Assembly: GCA_023974075.1 (NCBI GenBank)
Contig: JAMFTG010000216.1
Span: 1 to 64,000, forward strand
Source of the DNA: Chaenocephalus aceratus
Lineage: Eukaryota > Chordata > Actinopteri > Perciformes > Channichthyidae
Length of the DNA stretch: 64,000 nucleotides
Direction: 5' to 3'
Every line of letters starts with the position of its first letter. Position 1 is the stretch's first letter. Both the position numbers and the translations under genes were made by a program. This document shows, in pieces, positions 22,976 through 35,726 of the stretch. Under the pieces are notes generated by a model. The model had not been told where the DNA came from. It searched no databases and worked only from the letters and a program-made list of their open reading frames with translations.

Positions 22976-24078
22976 CACGAGGATACTTGGCGTTTGTAAT
23001 AGCTCTGGCTCGGTCTGAACTCTCTGCGAGCGGTGGAGGCTACATGCTAGCGGGAGTTGGGTTTGCACTTCAGTCTGTTTTCTTTTGGTACCGGTGATAT
23101 TCACGTTCGGTGATGCCTTTTCAAATGAGTGAAAGCTCGATGTATTGCCAGCCGCGTAACGTATAACTGGATAGTATCTTCATTATTTAAAATATAAGCC
23201 GTCTAAAAACGAAAACCGTATTTTCAGTTCTGGCAACCAAAAGCTGATGCCTGGCTGCCAGCCTGGCAACCACTTTTAAAAGTTAGCGTTGAGCCCTGCG
23301 GAGACTTCAATGATGCTGGAGCATTTTCGAGCTCAACTTTATCTGCGTTTGCCATTTCGACAGTTCCTCAAATTACTGGTTACATTTGAACGCATCCCTG
23401 TGACCAGCTCTCATAGTATGCCTCTCGTCCAATGAAATGACTTGGCCCGGCCCGGACCATGGGCTGCAGGAACATGCTACTCGAACACTGCCACGCAGCA
23501 CCTGAGCTCACTTCCGAAACGTTTTTCACGTTCTCAATTTTTTACGTTTAACATTATATTCGTTCGGTACACACATGTCCCGCACCCAATCATTTCGGTA
23601 CGGGTACGTATACCGTTACAGTGCATGATTTAGGATTAGCTTAGATGGCCCTGAGCCCAATAGACGCACGAAGGGTTTGGGCCTCCCCTAGAACATGTAG
23701 ATGTGTGCAGGACTCGATGCCGTCTGGTTCTCTAGACTGAATTATAAGATGAACACCACAATATTATACAATTTCAATTGTGTTCTTCATTTCACTTGTT
23801 TGTTCTTGCTTGTGTTTGCTCGCTTCATGCCTGCATAGCTATAGAAACACTTGAGTTGTTGGTCAAGACACTTTCCATGTGATGAAGGCAGATATTCACT
23901 CTTAATAGTTTGATCGGTGCTCTCTATAAAGGCCGATCAGGAGAGCTGGATCTGATCGATATGAACCGCGAAGCACACAAAATGGCGACGTCAGAGTTCC
24001 CGTTAGCTGGAAAACCTAAATCTCTTCGGTCAAAATAATTTCCCTTTAGCGCAATACCGCTTCAGTTGCGCCACTTAT
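22976..24078. other. Spacer with dispersed-repeat debris
   Basis: No credible gene. A segment near 23,910-23,970 (GATCGGTGCTCTCTATAAAGGCCGATCAGGAGAGCTGGATC, cited by its first and last bases only) recurs in the right-arm nested element near 33,380-33,430. Other parts show GTACGGGTACG-type motifs reminiscent of MITE termini. Confidence 0.4.
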
Positions 24079-24275
24079 GTGACAGGCAAGAAGAGTATGT
24101 GACAGACCAGAAGAGTATGTGACAGACAAGAAGAGTATGTGACAGACAAGAAGAGGATGTGACAGACAAGAAGAGGATGTGACAGACAAGAAGAGGATGT
24201 GACAGACAAGAAGAGTATGTGACAGACAAGAAGAGGATGTGACAGACAAGAAGAGTGTGTGACAGACAAGTAGAG
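24079..24275 (+). repeat. 20-bp minisatellite, about ten units
   Basis: Unit GACAGACAAGAAGAGTATGT with an A/G variant giving GGATGT, repeated head to tail. Because 20 is not a multiple of three and the unit lacks stops on the minus strand, all three minus frames are open and give repetitive Ser-Cys-Leu-Ser-His peptides. These are artefacts of the repeat. Confidence 0.95.
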
Positions 24276-24927
24276 TCAACTCTAATGTCTAACACGTAAT
24301 GTGGAGAAAGAGATGTCCTGGATGGGTTGATTGTGCGTTGATCTGTTGGTAATGCCTCGGGGTTCCGGTGGGCATGTAAACACATGCATAATGCTGCGTT
24401 ATACTTTGTGGCCTCACCCGGTTGCATAGCGACACTTATTGTTCAGGTGTCTTTTAATAAGCAGGTAGTCTATCATTAGCTAGAACTAGCTGCATCTGAT
24501 CGATATGGACATAAACGCGAGTGAAGTCTGATCTGACGGGAGAGAGAGATCAGCTGCAGCGCTGAGCGGACAAAACACACACTTCAGGTTAGAATATCAC
24601 ACGTAGCTATTTTAATGACCTCTCAAACTACCGTAACTAGTTATAGATATGTTTAGTTTCACTGTCGGGTCACTCATTACTGGATCCGCGAGCTGCATGA
24701 TACTGGCATGATAGATTGCCCGATGGGGCACCCAGCAGGTGAGGCTTCCTTGCCCGAGCAAGATACTAGACGGCCCCGGGCCATCGGGCAGTCCTTAATG
24801 TCGAGCCCGGCGTCACACCCCTAGTAGAGGGCGCTCCGAGCTGAATAAGGGCGTCAAATGAAGGCAAGACGCCCGTCTGGCGGAAACGCTGGAATTAGGA
24901 ATATCTTGTGATGAAGTGCACACTGAC
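24276..24927. other. Spacer, no recognised gene
   Basis: Contains fragments similar to the GATCTGATCGATATGAACC repeat near 23,950 (again at 24,490) and no supportable ORF. Confidence 0.35.
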
Positions 24928-24969
24928 CTGAGCTCCAGGGGCCTCCTTCTTCTCCTCCATGCTGCTCAT
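24928..24969 (-). other. Candidate 5' coding exon, leftward
   Basis: The minus strand gives MSSMEEKKEAPGAQ followed by a consensus donor CAG|GTCAGT at 24,927/24,928. It faces the left-arm zinc-finger array, which needs an upstream exon. An acidic/basic Met-Ser-Ser-Met-Glu-Glu start is compatible with many fish gene families, including zinc-finger and NLR-type genes. Linkage to the array is inference from orientation alone. Confidence 0.35.
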
Positions 24970-26035
24970 CAGCTGTCCTGATGAAGACCACAGAGCTGCT
25001 TCATTATTAATATAATACAAATATTTAGATATAATTTATCATAAACTGTCAGCAGTGAAGAGGAGGAATTCAAAGAGTTTATTCAATGATATGTTCTATT
25101 TCTAGATGCTTCTATGTAGTGTTTTATCACACCACGTGCTGTGCCTTGTCTCATCTCTGCTGCTGTGACGTAAACATGGTCCAAATGGATCCATTTGGTC
25201 CATGTGATGCTAAGCAGAGGAGAACATGATAGAAAGGTCAGATAGTTATTAACGTTACATGCACATGACTTTAACCATTACGATAACAACTTGGTTTTCT
25301 GTGTAAATTATTATTAATATAATACAAATATTTAGATATAATTCTTCATAATCTGTGTAGCAACTTACATTCTAACTTACAGCTCACAGTTAGTTCACTT
25401 TTATTTCATTAAAATGACTTTATTCACATAGAAAGTGACATTAATGGATGTTTGAACCACGGTTATAACGCTATCCGTGTGAAACTATCACTAAGTTAAC
25501 ACAGAAAGCAAACATTAGCTAGTGAGACTGTTTAATGTACTCCATGTATACAGTATTTTCTGTATATTGTGTATTCTTTAGATACTCTAGTGATATGTGT
25601 CCTGTGTGTATACTTGCTGCTAATGCTTCATTTTTATTATCTTATTGCATCTTTTAAATATGTTTAACTCGTGTAATGCCTGAAAACACTTCTGCTGGGA
25701 CACAATCATTTCCCAGTTTAAGATAAATCATTATTTAAATAAAGTATATCTATTTATCTAATGAGCTAAACCGTCGCTTAGCTTAGCGTTAGCAGCTAAC
25801 TGAAGAACCCCATTCATTTTAATGGGAAAATGCTACGTCACAGTGAATGACGATGCTAATAAGCTAGTTAGCATACATTTAAAACCATATATATGGTAAA
25901 GAGCACCAACACAACAACTCAAACCGTCTTAAAGACAACTAATAATAAGACATTTTTCTTGGACTAAGGTCAGACCTCACACCCAGCCGCCGGAAGTTGA
26001 TAGACGCCATCTTGTGCACAGAGCCTGAGCACACG
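24970..26035. other. Spacer between divergent candidate exons
   Basis: About 1 kb of AT-rich sequence. A ~45-bp direct duplication (TATTAATATAATACAAATAT) is present near 25,008 and 25,310. A CpG-containing stretch lies just before 26,036 (CCGCCGGAAGTTGATAGACG). No ORF of note. It could hold a two-way promoter if both flanking exons are real. Confidence 0.35.
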
Positions 26036-26075
26036 ATGGCGAAAAACCTAGAGGAGAAGAAGGAGAAAAGAAGAG
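26036..26075 (+). other. Candidate 5' coding exon, rightward
   Basis: MAKNLEEKKEKRR is followed by a strong donor (AGAG|GTGAGT) at 26,075/26,076. The preceding 5' sequence is GC-rich (GCCATCTTGTGC). Orientation points toward the right-arm zinc-finger exon on the plus strand, which also needs an upstream exon. The peptide is highly charged with no domain. Linkage is inferred. Confidence 0.35.
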
Positions 26076-26261
26076 GTGAGTGGATTAAACAGATGCAGAG
26101 GTTTCATTAAGTGTATTTACACCTCTTAGCTTACAGTTAATCACGAATCAGAAGTTATCTTATTTAACACAACAGCTGTAATCTCGGAAGAAAGAAACTC
26201 ACAAAAAAACTTTAAAATGTGCGACAAAAATAGTCTCAATCTATCTTTAAATAAAGGCTAA

Positions 26262-26341
26262 CAGCTACAGTCTAACAGCTACAGTCTAACAGCTACAGTC
26301 TGAAAGCTAAAGTCTGAAAGCTATCGTCTGAAAGCTAAAGT
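26262..26341 (+). repeat. Short tandem repeat, ~15-bp unit
   Basis: Five to six imperfect copies of AACAGCTACAGTCT grading into GAAAGCTAAAGTCT. Confidence 0.8.
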
Positions 26342-26813
26342 CATTATTCCAGTTCGGCTCTGGGGAGCAACAGTTGATTTGTAATGCTCAGCTGACTTTA
26401 GATGTTGACGGGTTGGCCGAACTTTTTACCCCACAGTCAAACAACTTACTTTGCTTCGCCATTTTTCTTAAAAACAAACACACGGCGCACGCGAGTAAAC
26501 GTGCATCACTTTCTGGCTCCGTAATCACACCAATGCACGTGCAACTTAAGTATCAGGTTCCGACTGGTCACAACAATAATTAAATATCACTCTTAATACA
26601 ACAAATAATTAACATTAATCTATTTTGGGGTTCACTTTTAGCTGTTTGCTGTCCTTATTTATTTATGTTAAAAACTGCCACTGATGGCAACAAAAGGCCA
26701 AGAAGTTTTTTTCTGATTGGTTGCCAGTGGCAACCGTTACTGCCGAGCCCTGCTCCGGTTTGGGAACATTTTGGTTTGGTCAACCGCCTCGGCTCCTCCT
26801 TTATCCCGCTTTA
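26342..26813. other. Spacer, no gene recognised
   Basis: Contains one ~69-codon open stretch (26,374-26,583) without recognisable motifs or flanking splice sites; not supported as a gene. Confidence 0.35.
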
Positions 26814-27575
<762 letters not shown>

Positions 27576-27920
27576 TCAAAAGTTTTTTAACTCAATTCTT
27601 TGGCGTTTCTGCATCGCCCGGCTCTTTCGTTCTTTCAGTGGTTTCTTGTGCTGAAATATGGAGGGGACGGCTCCGGGTTTCAGCCTCCGTTGTACTATTA
27701 ATGCTTCTGCACCAACATACTTGATGATAGCAGGATCAACTTCGTATGCATCACACGTGAAGTGGTCAGAACACAACTTGCTCCATTTTGTCGGTTGCCA
27801 GCCAACACGATTCACTAAAATAATCCATTTTTGGCGGATGATTTGGTCTTTGGGAAATGCATGGGAAACTCTCCCAGATCCCGCACCGTTCGTACAACAA
27901 AAAGCACAACAACAACCCAT
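27576..27920 (-). CDS. THAP-domain protein, compact 114-aa ORF
   Basis: A single open frame from ATG at 27,920 encodes a full THAP domain. It has a Cys-rich start (Cys3-5, Cys8-9), FPKD at residues 22-25, Trp32, a WQPTKWSKLCSDHF block giving the C..H zinc ligands Cys50 and His53, and AVPSIF at 84-89, the motif that closes the fold. A basic tail (KKPLKERKSRAMQKRQRIELK) follows, then a stop. THAP domains are sequence-specific DNA binders found in host regulators and P-element-type transposases. Nothing after the domain resembles a coiled coil, HCFC1-binding motif or catalytic core. It may be a small protein, the first exon of a longer gene, or a transposon remnant. It is not the same sequence as the THAP exon in the TIR transposons of this window. 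The tail sequence is cited as residues 91-111. Confidence 0.7.
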   Translation of the reverse strand: MGCCCAFCCTNGAGSGRVSHAFPKDQIIRQKWIILVNRVGWQPTKWSKLCSDHFTCDAYEVDPAIIKYVGAEALIVQRRLKPGAVPSIFQHKKPLKERKSRAMQKRQRIELKNF

Positions 27921-28194
27921 GTTAATTCCGTTTTCTTTTCGAAAAACATGTGACCGAGACTGCCGAGTCGGGATATTTGGTCCAGAGACTGTTTGGCAAC
28001 AATGACGTCACACGCGCGGAGGCTGCTGGGAATGTCATGTCAGAAATTCAGACGGCTTTGGGTCGAATTTTGTATAAATAAAAAGGTTTTTTTCGGGTAT
28101 ATTATCTCGATTTAAATAAAATAAAAATACAGGCAGTCTTAAAAACAAAATTTCTATAAAAATGTTGCATATTTGGAAGCTTTGCATTTGATCT

Positions 28195-31100
28195 TTAAGC
28201 CAGGATGTAATATTTTCCAACACATCAGTGACCTTGGTAGCAGCCTCTTCTGCGGTTTTGCCATGAGTAAAAACAACTGTATCATCAGCATACATTAATA
28301 CATCACATTCTCCACACACAGAAGGCAGATCATTTATGTACATACTTGTTACGTCCCCCTCTAGGGTAGAGGAAACCAACATACACCAGAATGGAATTGG
28401 TAATAATTATAAATGGGTTTATTTTAAATAGCAGAGGTAAACAAAATGGCAGGCATGCAGCCTGGAACAAACAAATTTGTCACAGGTTGAATAATAAGCA
28501 AACAAAGGGAGGACTCTAACAAAAGGAGTCTACTTGCATACAAGGAAATAAACACTATTGCACTAAATAAGAAACTAAACAAAACCTCACTTTAAAAGTG
28601 GTACAACTAACACACATAATCTATACAAAAACACAGCTAAACTAAAGGCAACAGTCACAACATCCTAAGCTACTCTAAACCACTCTAACCTCTAACTAAG
28701 CTACTCTAGACACTACTAACACACAATATCACACGGAGATGGGCACACAAGTTCAGGTCTAAGGACCAAGTTGCGTCTGTCCCACATCAGAGCCTCCAGA
28801 GTGATGATTGTCCCCAGGCTTTGAAGTCATCTCCAGCAGGTGCACGCCGGCTGTGCGCTGCGATTGGAGTGCGTCGGGCCCGGCGTGCTCCAATCACAAC
28901 CCTCAGGGGGCGGACCAGGAGGTGGCAGCCAATGACGTCAGGGCAATCGCACTGCTCATTTACATACAACATAGATTAACACAATAAAGACGACCCGGAA
29001 GGCAGCAGCCGTAACAATACTAAACAGGATTGGGCCCAATACAGAGCCCTGTGGTACTCCAGTTGACAAACATAGTGCACTTGACTTATGGTTCTCAATT
29101 TGAACACATTGGGAGCGGGATGAAAGATACGAATTAAAGAGGTTGGTGAATTCTATAGAAACATTTAAGTTGAGTATTTTTTGCAATAAGATGTTGTGAT
29201 TAACAGTGTCAAAAGCTTTCTGTAAGTCAAGGAACACGGCCCCCACAACCCCACCCCTGTCCATTGATGCCTTAACTTTCTCCACGAAGAAGCATGTTGC
29301 TGTTTCTGTTGAGTGATTAGCCCTGAATCCAAATTGCATTGGATGCAGTGAAAAGGAGCTGTTGTTGATTGATGATTTGTTTGGCAATCAATTTCTCAAA
29401 TACCTTGGATACTATGGGTAAGATACTGATGGGCCTATAGTTGGATGTCATGAGAGGGTCCCCACCATAGTTATCAAGAACACAAAACAGTTCTTTAGCA
29501 CCTCTGTTCTGGGGGTTGTCAACATGGATGTTAAAATCACCAACAATGACTAGACGGTCAAAGTCAAATCACACTATAGACAGCAGTTCAGTAAAGTCAT
29601 CAAAAGAAGCTAAAACAAGCTGAGAGCACAGCTGAACTCCCGCAGCCCTGGGGGCCCTACATTGGTTGTGATGACAGGGTTTGGTCAAGTTGCTCTCTCC
29701 TGGTGAGGAAAGCGGCATACCAGTAAATCAGGTATTGATTTACTTCCATTTTGGCCATTCTTGACACCAAGATGTCTGCTTGTATTGTGTTGCTGCTGAG
29801 AAGTCTAGGAAGAGGGCTCTTGCATAGGTGTGGCGTTTATCTAAATGTTTAGTGATGATGTGAACCAGAGCAGCAGCAGTACCACCCCCTTGCTTATAGG
29901 CACATTGGTATGGATCAAGTATGTCTTGTCCGTCACAATAGGTTTAGCTGAAGAGGTCATTCCTGTCACGGTGCTCATGGTGTCTCACACTTTTTTGAGG
30001 TCTTTGGCTTTAAAAGCATTTCCCAAAAGCTCTCTGTGTGTTTTGATTCCCTCAATTTGACTTTCAGTTCTCTCTCTGTCTGTTCAAGTGCTCCGTAGTC
30101 TTTGTTTTTGAAAGCTATTTTCCTGGTTTTTATAACTTATTGTAATGTCCTTAGTCACATATGATTTATTACTTGGATAGATTTGCATTTCTTTAGTGGG
30201 AACACAGAAGTTAATATAGTCTTCGGTAACAGTAGTTATTTCATCTGGTGAACCTTCCTGAAAAATGTCCCAATCTGTCCAATCAAAACAGGCTTTCAAC
30301 TGCTCCATACTTTCATTTGTCCATGTCCTTATTACTTTATTTTCTGGTTGACTTCCCTTGAGTTTGGTCTTATACACTGGTATCATATTCACAACATTAT
30401 GATCAGAGTTCAGTATTGGTGTTCTGTCTTTAGACACATAGGCTCCTTTATCATTAACAAAGCATTTGTCCAGGATATTGTATTTCCTGCTGTGATCCCT
30501 AACACACTGCTGGAACCCAGGTAACAGTCTCCAGGCGACATTGCTTCATGTCCCGAGCACTATTGCCGGTGCATCGGGGTGGCTGAGTTGCAGCTCGTGA
30601 ACAGTGTCCTCTGCCGCTGGGAGGCACGTAAACAACAAACTGTAAAATACACCCGAATTCTCCAGGCAGATAAAAGGGTCTTAACGTCATGCCGAGGATT
30701 TCTACGTTGGGATTGCAGGTTTTACATTTTACTGAGTATGATCGGCACCACAGATCATTAATATACACATAAATACCGCCTCTGGTTTTCCCCGAGTTCG
30801 CATCCCTGTCTGCTCGAACAAGGGTGAATCCGGGTACTTCAAAGAGAGATTCAGGCATCGTAGATTGGAGCCAACTTTCAGTGAAACATAATAAAGAGGC
30901 CTCGAGAAATTCATGACAGTACCTTGTGTGTGTCCTTAGTGTGTCCACGTTGTTGCTCAATGAGCGCAGGTTTGTGAGAATGATGGATGGAAGTGGTGGC
31001 CGGCTGAATCTCCGCCGTAGGCCATTCTGAACGCCTCCCCTCCTTCCTCGTCTCTTTTTCCTCATGTTTCTAAGCAGCTCCCGAGGGATTTCATCCAATA

Positions 31101-31300
31101 ACGAAGAGCACAGATGACTTGGTGTATTCGTAGGAGGCCGATCGCATTGTAGCTCGAGCATAGCCTCGCGGCTGTAGCAGGGCAGAGGCCGGGGCTCCTC
31201 GCCATACCTGTTCGTGCTGTCACTCAGGTGGGTCTTGGAAAGTTGAAGGCAAATGTAATCCACAGGATCAAAAGCATGGTCTCTCAAAATGACGTTTCAT
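28195..31300 (-). mobile_element. L2/Rex-like LINE, right arm
   Basis: The minus strand carries the same LINE as 16,175-18,820, with more of the 5' end. From 31,287 a 262-codon frame includes a basic region (RKKRRGRRGG), LRSLSNNVDTLRTHTRYCHE, LLCFTESWL and GFTLVRADRD..SGKTRGG, i.e. the endonuclease. Then come the linker (30,437-30,084) and the RT (29,387-28,956: [42 protein letters not shown]). After a 670-bp solo LTR insertion it continues with YINDLPS..YADDTVVFTHGKT and LENITSWLKD. It ends abruptly near 28,195 without a 3' UTR. Frameshifts separate the segments. Confidence 0.8.
28347..29016. mobile_element. Solo LTR with 5-bp TSD inside the LINE
   Basis: The 670-bp segment starts TGTTACG and ends CGTAACA (perfect 7-bp inverted ends with canonical TG..CA) and is flanked by the 5-bp direct repeat ATACT (28,342-28,346 and 29,017-29,021). 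Removing it and one ATACT restores the LINE reading across [14 protein letters not shown], exactly as in the left-arm copy. It contains no internal genes, so it is an LTR left by recombination of a full element. Its family (Ty3/gypsy, BEL or ERV) is not determined. Confidence 0.9.
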
Positions 31301-31373
31301 ACAGACACGACAAAGTTTAGACAATAATTAGACCAAAAAAACAAACACAAGAGGAACGGAGCATACTGAGTAC

Positions 31374-32384
31374 TAGGGCTGTGCATCTTCACGATTCGAT
31401 TACGATTATCCTGTCAACGATTCGATTCAATTCGATATCCCGATGCATCACGATTCATACCAATGCGTTGCATCCTCAATTTTCTATATTACTGCACATG
31501 GCTTATTTTTCATCAATGCATACATGCAGTAAATACATATTAACTCTCTTTTTATTATTTAGAAAGTGCTTCAGAAATCAATAACATAAATGTCTTGACA
31601 TTAATTTATAAACCTAAATGAATTGTATAGGTCTAGCCTCCCTAAATCTGTGTGTGAAATTGTTCCATATCTCAGTGATGAAGTGAATAATAAAGTTTCT
31701 ATCGGGTCACTGTCAGCCTGTCACTCATTATTTTCAGGGAGGGGGCGGGGCTTGGAGGAACGGAGGAGACGGTGATCGCGGAAGCTTTTTTCCTCCTGCC
31801 TTCACAAACTTTACACACGTATATATCGTCTGAAAATGGCTAGAGGACATTCATACTCTGCAATCCAAGACTTAATTAAATCCACCAAAAACCTGACATG
31901 ATTGAAACGCGATTATTTTTGAAAAACATAAATCCCTGTGTCTCTGAGCTGCAGCGACACGGAGTGATTCAGAGCGGGTCCTTCTGCTGTTCATTTCATT
32001 TCATTTCAAACCTTTATTTATACAGATAAAATCCCATTGAGATCATTGATCTCTTTTCCAAGGGAGACCTGTTCAAGTAGGTTCCACATGAAACATAAAA
32101 GCATGTTGGTTCTGGACTGGTGTTCTTGTGTTGGTGGATAAAGCAGACTGCTCCGTGTTTGGTGTTGCTGTGCCGCTGTCACGTCTGTTCCCTGATCTCT
32201 GCGTCACCGACCGATTTGATATTAAAGTGACAGAAAAAAAAACGTTATAGTAAAGCCGCGACCGGAAAATCAGGAAGCAACGTTACTATGCTCTAATCGA
32301 TTATCTTCCGTCACTGCATCGATACCGAATCGTCCACGTCCGCATCGCAATGCATCGTAGAAACGATTATTTTCAACACCCCTA
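31374..32384. mobile_element. hAT-type non-autonomous element
   Basis: Ends TAGGGCTGTGCATC and ..TTTTCAACACCCCTA are inverted in style, with subterminal ACGATTCGATTACGATTATC-type repeats. Imperfect 8-bp direct repeats flank it (CTGAGTAC / CTGTATAC). There is no transposase. It contains a LINE 3' tail fragment in antisense at about 31,990-32,095 (ATGATCTCAATGGGAT read on the minus strand). It is absent from the left arm. Confidence 0.65.
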
Positions 32385-32596
32385 CTGTATACCAGAGGTG
32401 GGAGTAAGTCATACATGTGCAAGTCTCAAGTTACTGGGGTGAGAGTCAAGCAAGTCAAGTCCTACGAAATCCTGATGAATAACCCCAGTTTAAATCAGTT
32501 AAAAGACAGTGGTTATGAAACTAGAGTTTTATTTTCAACATTAACAACAATGGAGAGTGGGGCTCTGAAATCATAAAACAGGTAATAGGGGGAATT

Positions 32597-33745
<1,149 letters not shown>

Positions 33746-34457
33746 AACACGTAGCAGCCTGCGGTCGCTCGTTAGCTCGTGAAGGGAAACACAGTGAAGG
33801 CACAGCTCTTTGCGGCTGGTGCTGCTCTTCTCAGATTCTGCTGAGTTACACGTTACTGCCTCCTGGTGCTGCAGAGATTTCATGAAGTGAAGGAGGGTTT
33901 CTTCTATGAAGCAGCAGATACTGTGAGAGTCAGACATGAATACATAGGTCAAGGCAGACTGGTTCACAGACTCTCCTGTTTTGCCGATCCGGTGCTTGAA
34001 CAAATAACTCTACACCCCTGGCCGAAATGTCCCTAAAATGAAGTCTGAGTTTGAAATCTATCTCAAATAATGTATGTATTTCCCCACATAAACATAACAG
34101 TCTGCAATGAAACGGCCGTCTCCTGTGCGCTCCTGTACAAACACAAATGCCAATATTTTATTTTAAAAAGTAAAGTCCTTTCGAGTCGTCTGTCTCAAGC
34201 AACTAGTCTCAGGTCATGAATACCAAGTCAAAGTCAAGTCGAGTCTTTTATCAATGTTAGTCAAGCAATTCTCAAGTCAAAAAATAGGCAAGTCATGTGA
34301 CTCGAGTCAAGTCATGTGACTCGAGTCCCCCACCTCTGGTATATACTTTGGTTAGAATATTACTGTATCAAATATAATACAAATATAATAAACACAAACA
34401 GTTGATAAGTAGTATTTTGTTAACTCAAGGTTTATATTATTATTTATTTCATTTCAT

Positions 34458-34802
34458 TCAAACTACTTTTTCAATGATTTGACCTAGAAATGGGAGGTTT
34501 GATATGGGCCTGTAATTGGTCATTACTGAAGCATCTAGATTATTCTTTTTTAAGAGCGGTTTAATGACTGCAGTTTTCAGGGCCTGTGGAAAAACACCTG
34601 AGTGAAGAGACTTGTTTACTATGTGAAGTAGATCTGAGGCCATGCAAGGAAAAGCATCTTTGAAAAACCCTGTTGGAATAATATCAAGGCAGCAGGAGGA
34701 GGACTTCAGAAGTTGAATAATGTCCTCTAGGTTTCTATCATTAATCTGATGGAACTGTGTCATGGTGTTTGTATTGATGTTAGGTGGACACAGGGACAAC
34801 AC
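34458..34802 (-). mobile_element. LINE reverse transcriptase N-terminal fragment
   Basis: The minus-strand frame matches the family at 21,138-21,635 almost residue for residue (INDRNLEDIIQLLKSSSCC, TNYRPISNLPFLGQIIEKVV) and stops abruptly at 34,458. It is part of a right-arm-specific insertion (about 34,443-35,726). Confidence 0.75.
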
Positions 34803-34817
34803 ATCTGCTGTACCTTT

Positions 34818-35705
34818 TCATTTCATTTAACTTCAAACCTTTATTTAACCAGATTGGTCCCATTGAGATCATAGATCTCTTTTTCAAGGGAGACCTGCAG
34901 CATATAGGTTCCACATGAAACATAAAACAATAAAGGACATTATACATTATATTTACAGGATACATAGTTATAGACATTTACAAGTGCCCATTGTATCAGC
35001 AAGCATTTCATTTAGTCTAGCTTTAAAAACATGCAGAGGAATGAGATTGCTCAGTTTCAATTCTTGCTGAAGACTGTTCCAAGCAAGTGGAGCTGCGCAC
35101 ATAAAAGCTGTCTTACCTAAGTCAGTCCTTGCTCTTGGCACATCTAACAAGACTACATCATGTGACCTCCGACAATAGCTGCTTGCAACTCTCTGTGTTA
35201 TCAGAGAGCAGATATAATACGGGAGTTTACCCAACAAAGCTTTATAGATAAACGTGTACCAATGACTGAGCCTCCGTACAGAGAGTGATGGTAAACCTGC
35301 CTCGGTATACAGTGTACAGTGATGTGTAAGCGCTTTACAATTTGTGACAAATCTCAGAGCACTGTGATACGCAGCATCCAATTTGCTCAGGCAATTGGCA
35401 GGTGCATTCATATAGACCAGATCACCAGAGTCCAGCACAGGTAAAAAGGTCACAGTGACTAGCCTTTTCCTGGCCTCCAGCGAGAAGCAGGACTTGTTTC
35501 TGAAAAAGAAACCTAGCCTAACCCTCAGTTTTTTAAGCAGGTTATTGACATGAAGTTTAAAAGAGAGACAATCATCAAGCCAGATACCAAGGTATTTGTA
35601 ACAGGCAACAACTTCAAGTTTTGTTCCTTGCGTAGTTACAATATCTAAAACAGGCTCTGGTGTCTTTTTAGCTTTTGAAAAGAGCATTACCTTGGTTTTA
35701 TCCAC
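34818..35705 (-). mobile_element. L2-like LINE RT C-terminus and 3' tail
   Basis: A 245-codon minus-strand frame starts DKTKVMLFSKAKKTPEP and includes YKYLGIWLDDCLSF, GFFFRNKSCFSLEARKRL and LPVLDSGDLVYMNAP. It ends AFMCAAPLAWNSLQQELKL..VFKARLNEM: the post-palm and C-terminal part of an L2-type polymerase with no frameshift. The 3' UTR continues to about 34,818 with TCTCAATGGGACCAATCTGG and TTAAATAAAGG, the typical L2/Maui tail. The 5' part is lost. The long intact frame suggests a fairly recent copy. Confidence 0.8.
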
Positions 35706-35726
35706 ATTTAAAAGAAGCTTTAATAA

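Noticed and set aside
24046..24427. Three overlapping ORFs of SCLSHTLLVCHILF repeats
   Set aside because: Artefact of the 20-bp minisatellite.
24928..24969. Naming the small exon as the first exon of an NLR-type immune gene
   Set aside because: The peptide style is compatible, but no FISNA, NACHT or leucine-rich repeat sequence exists in the window.
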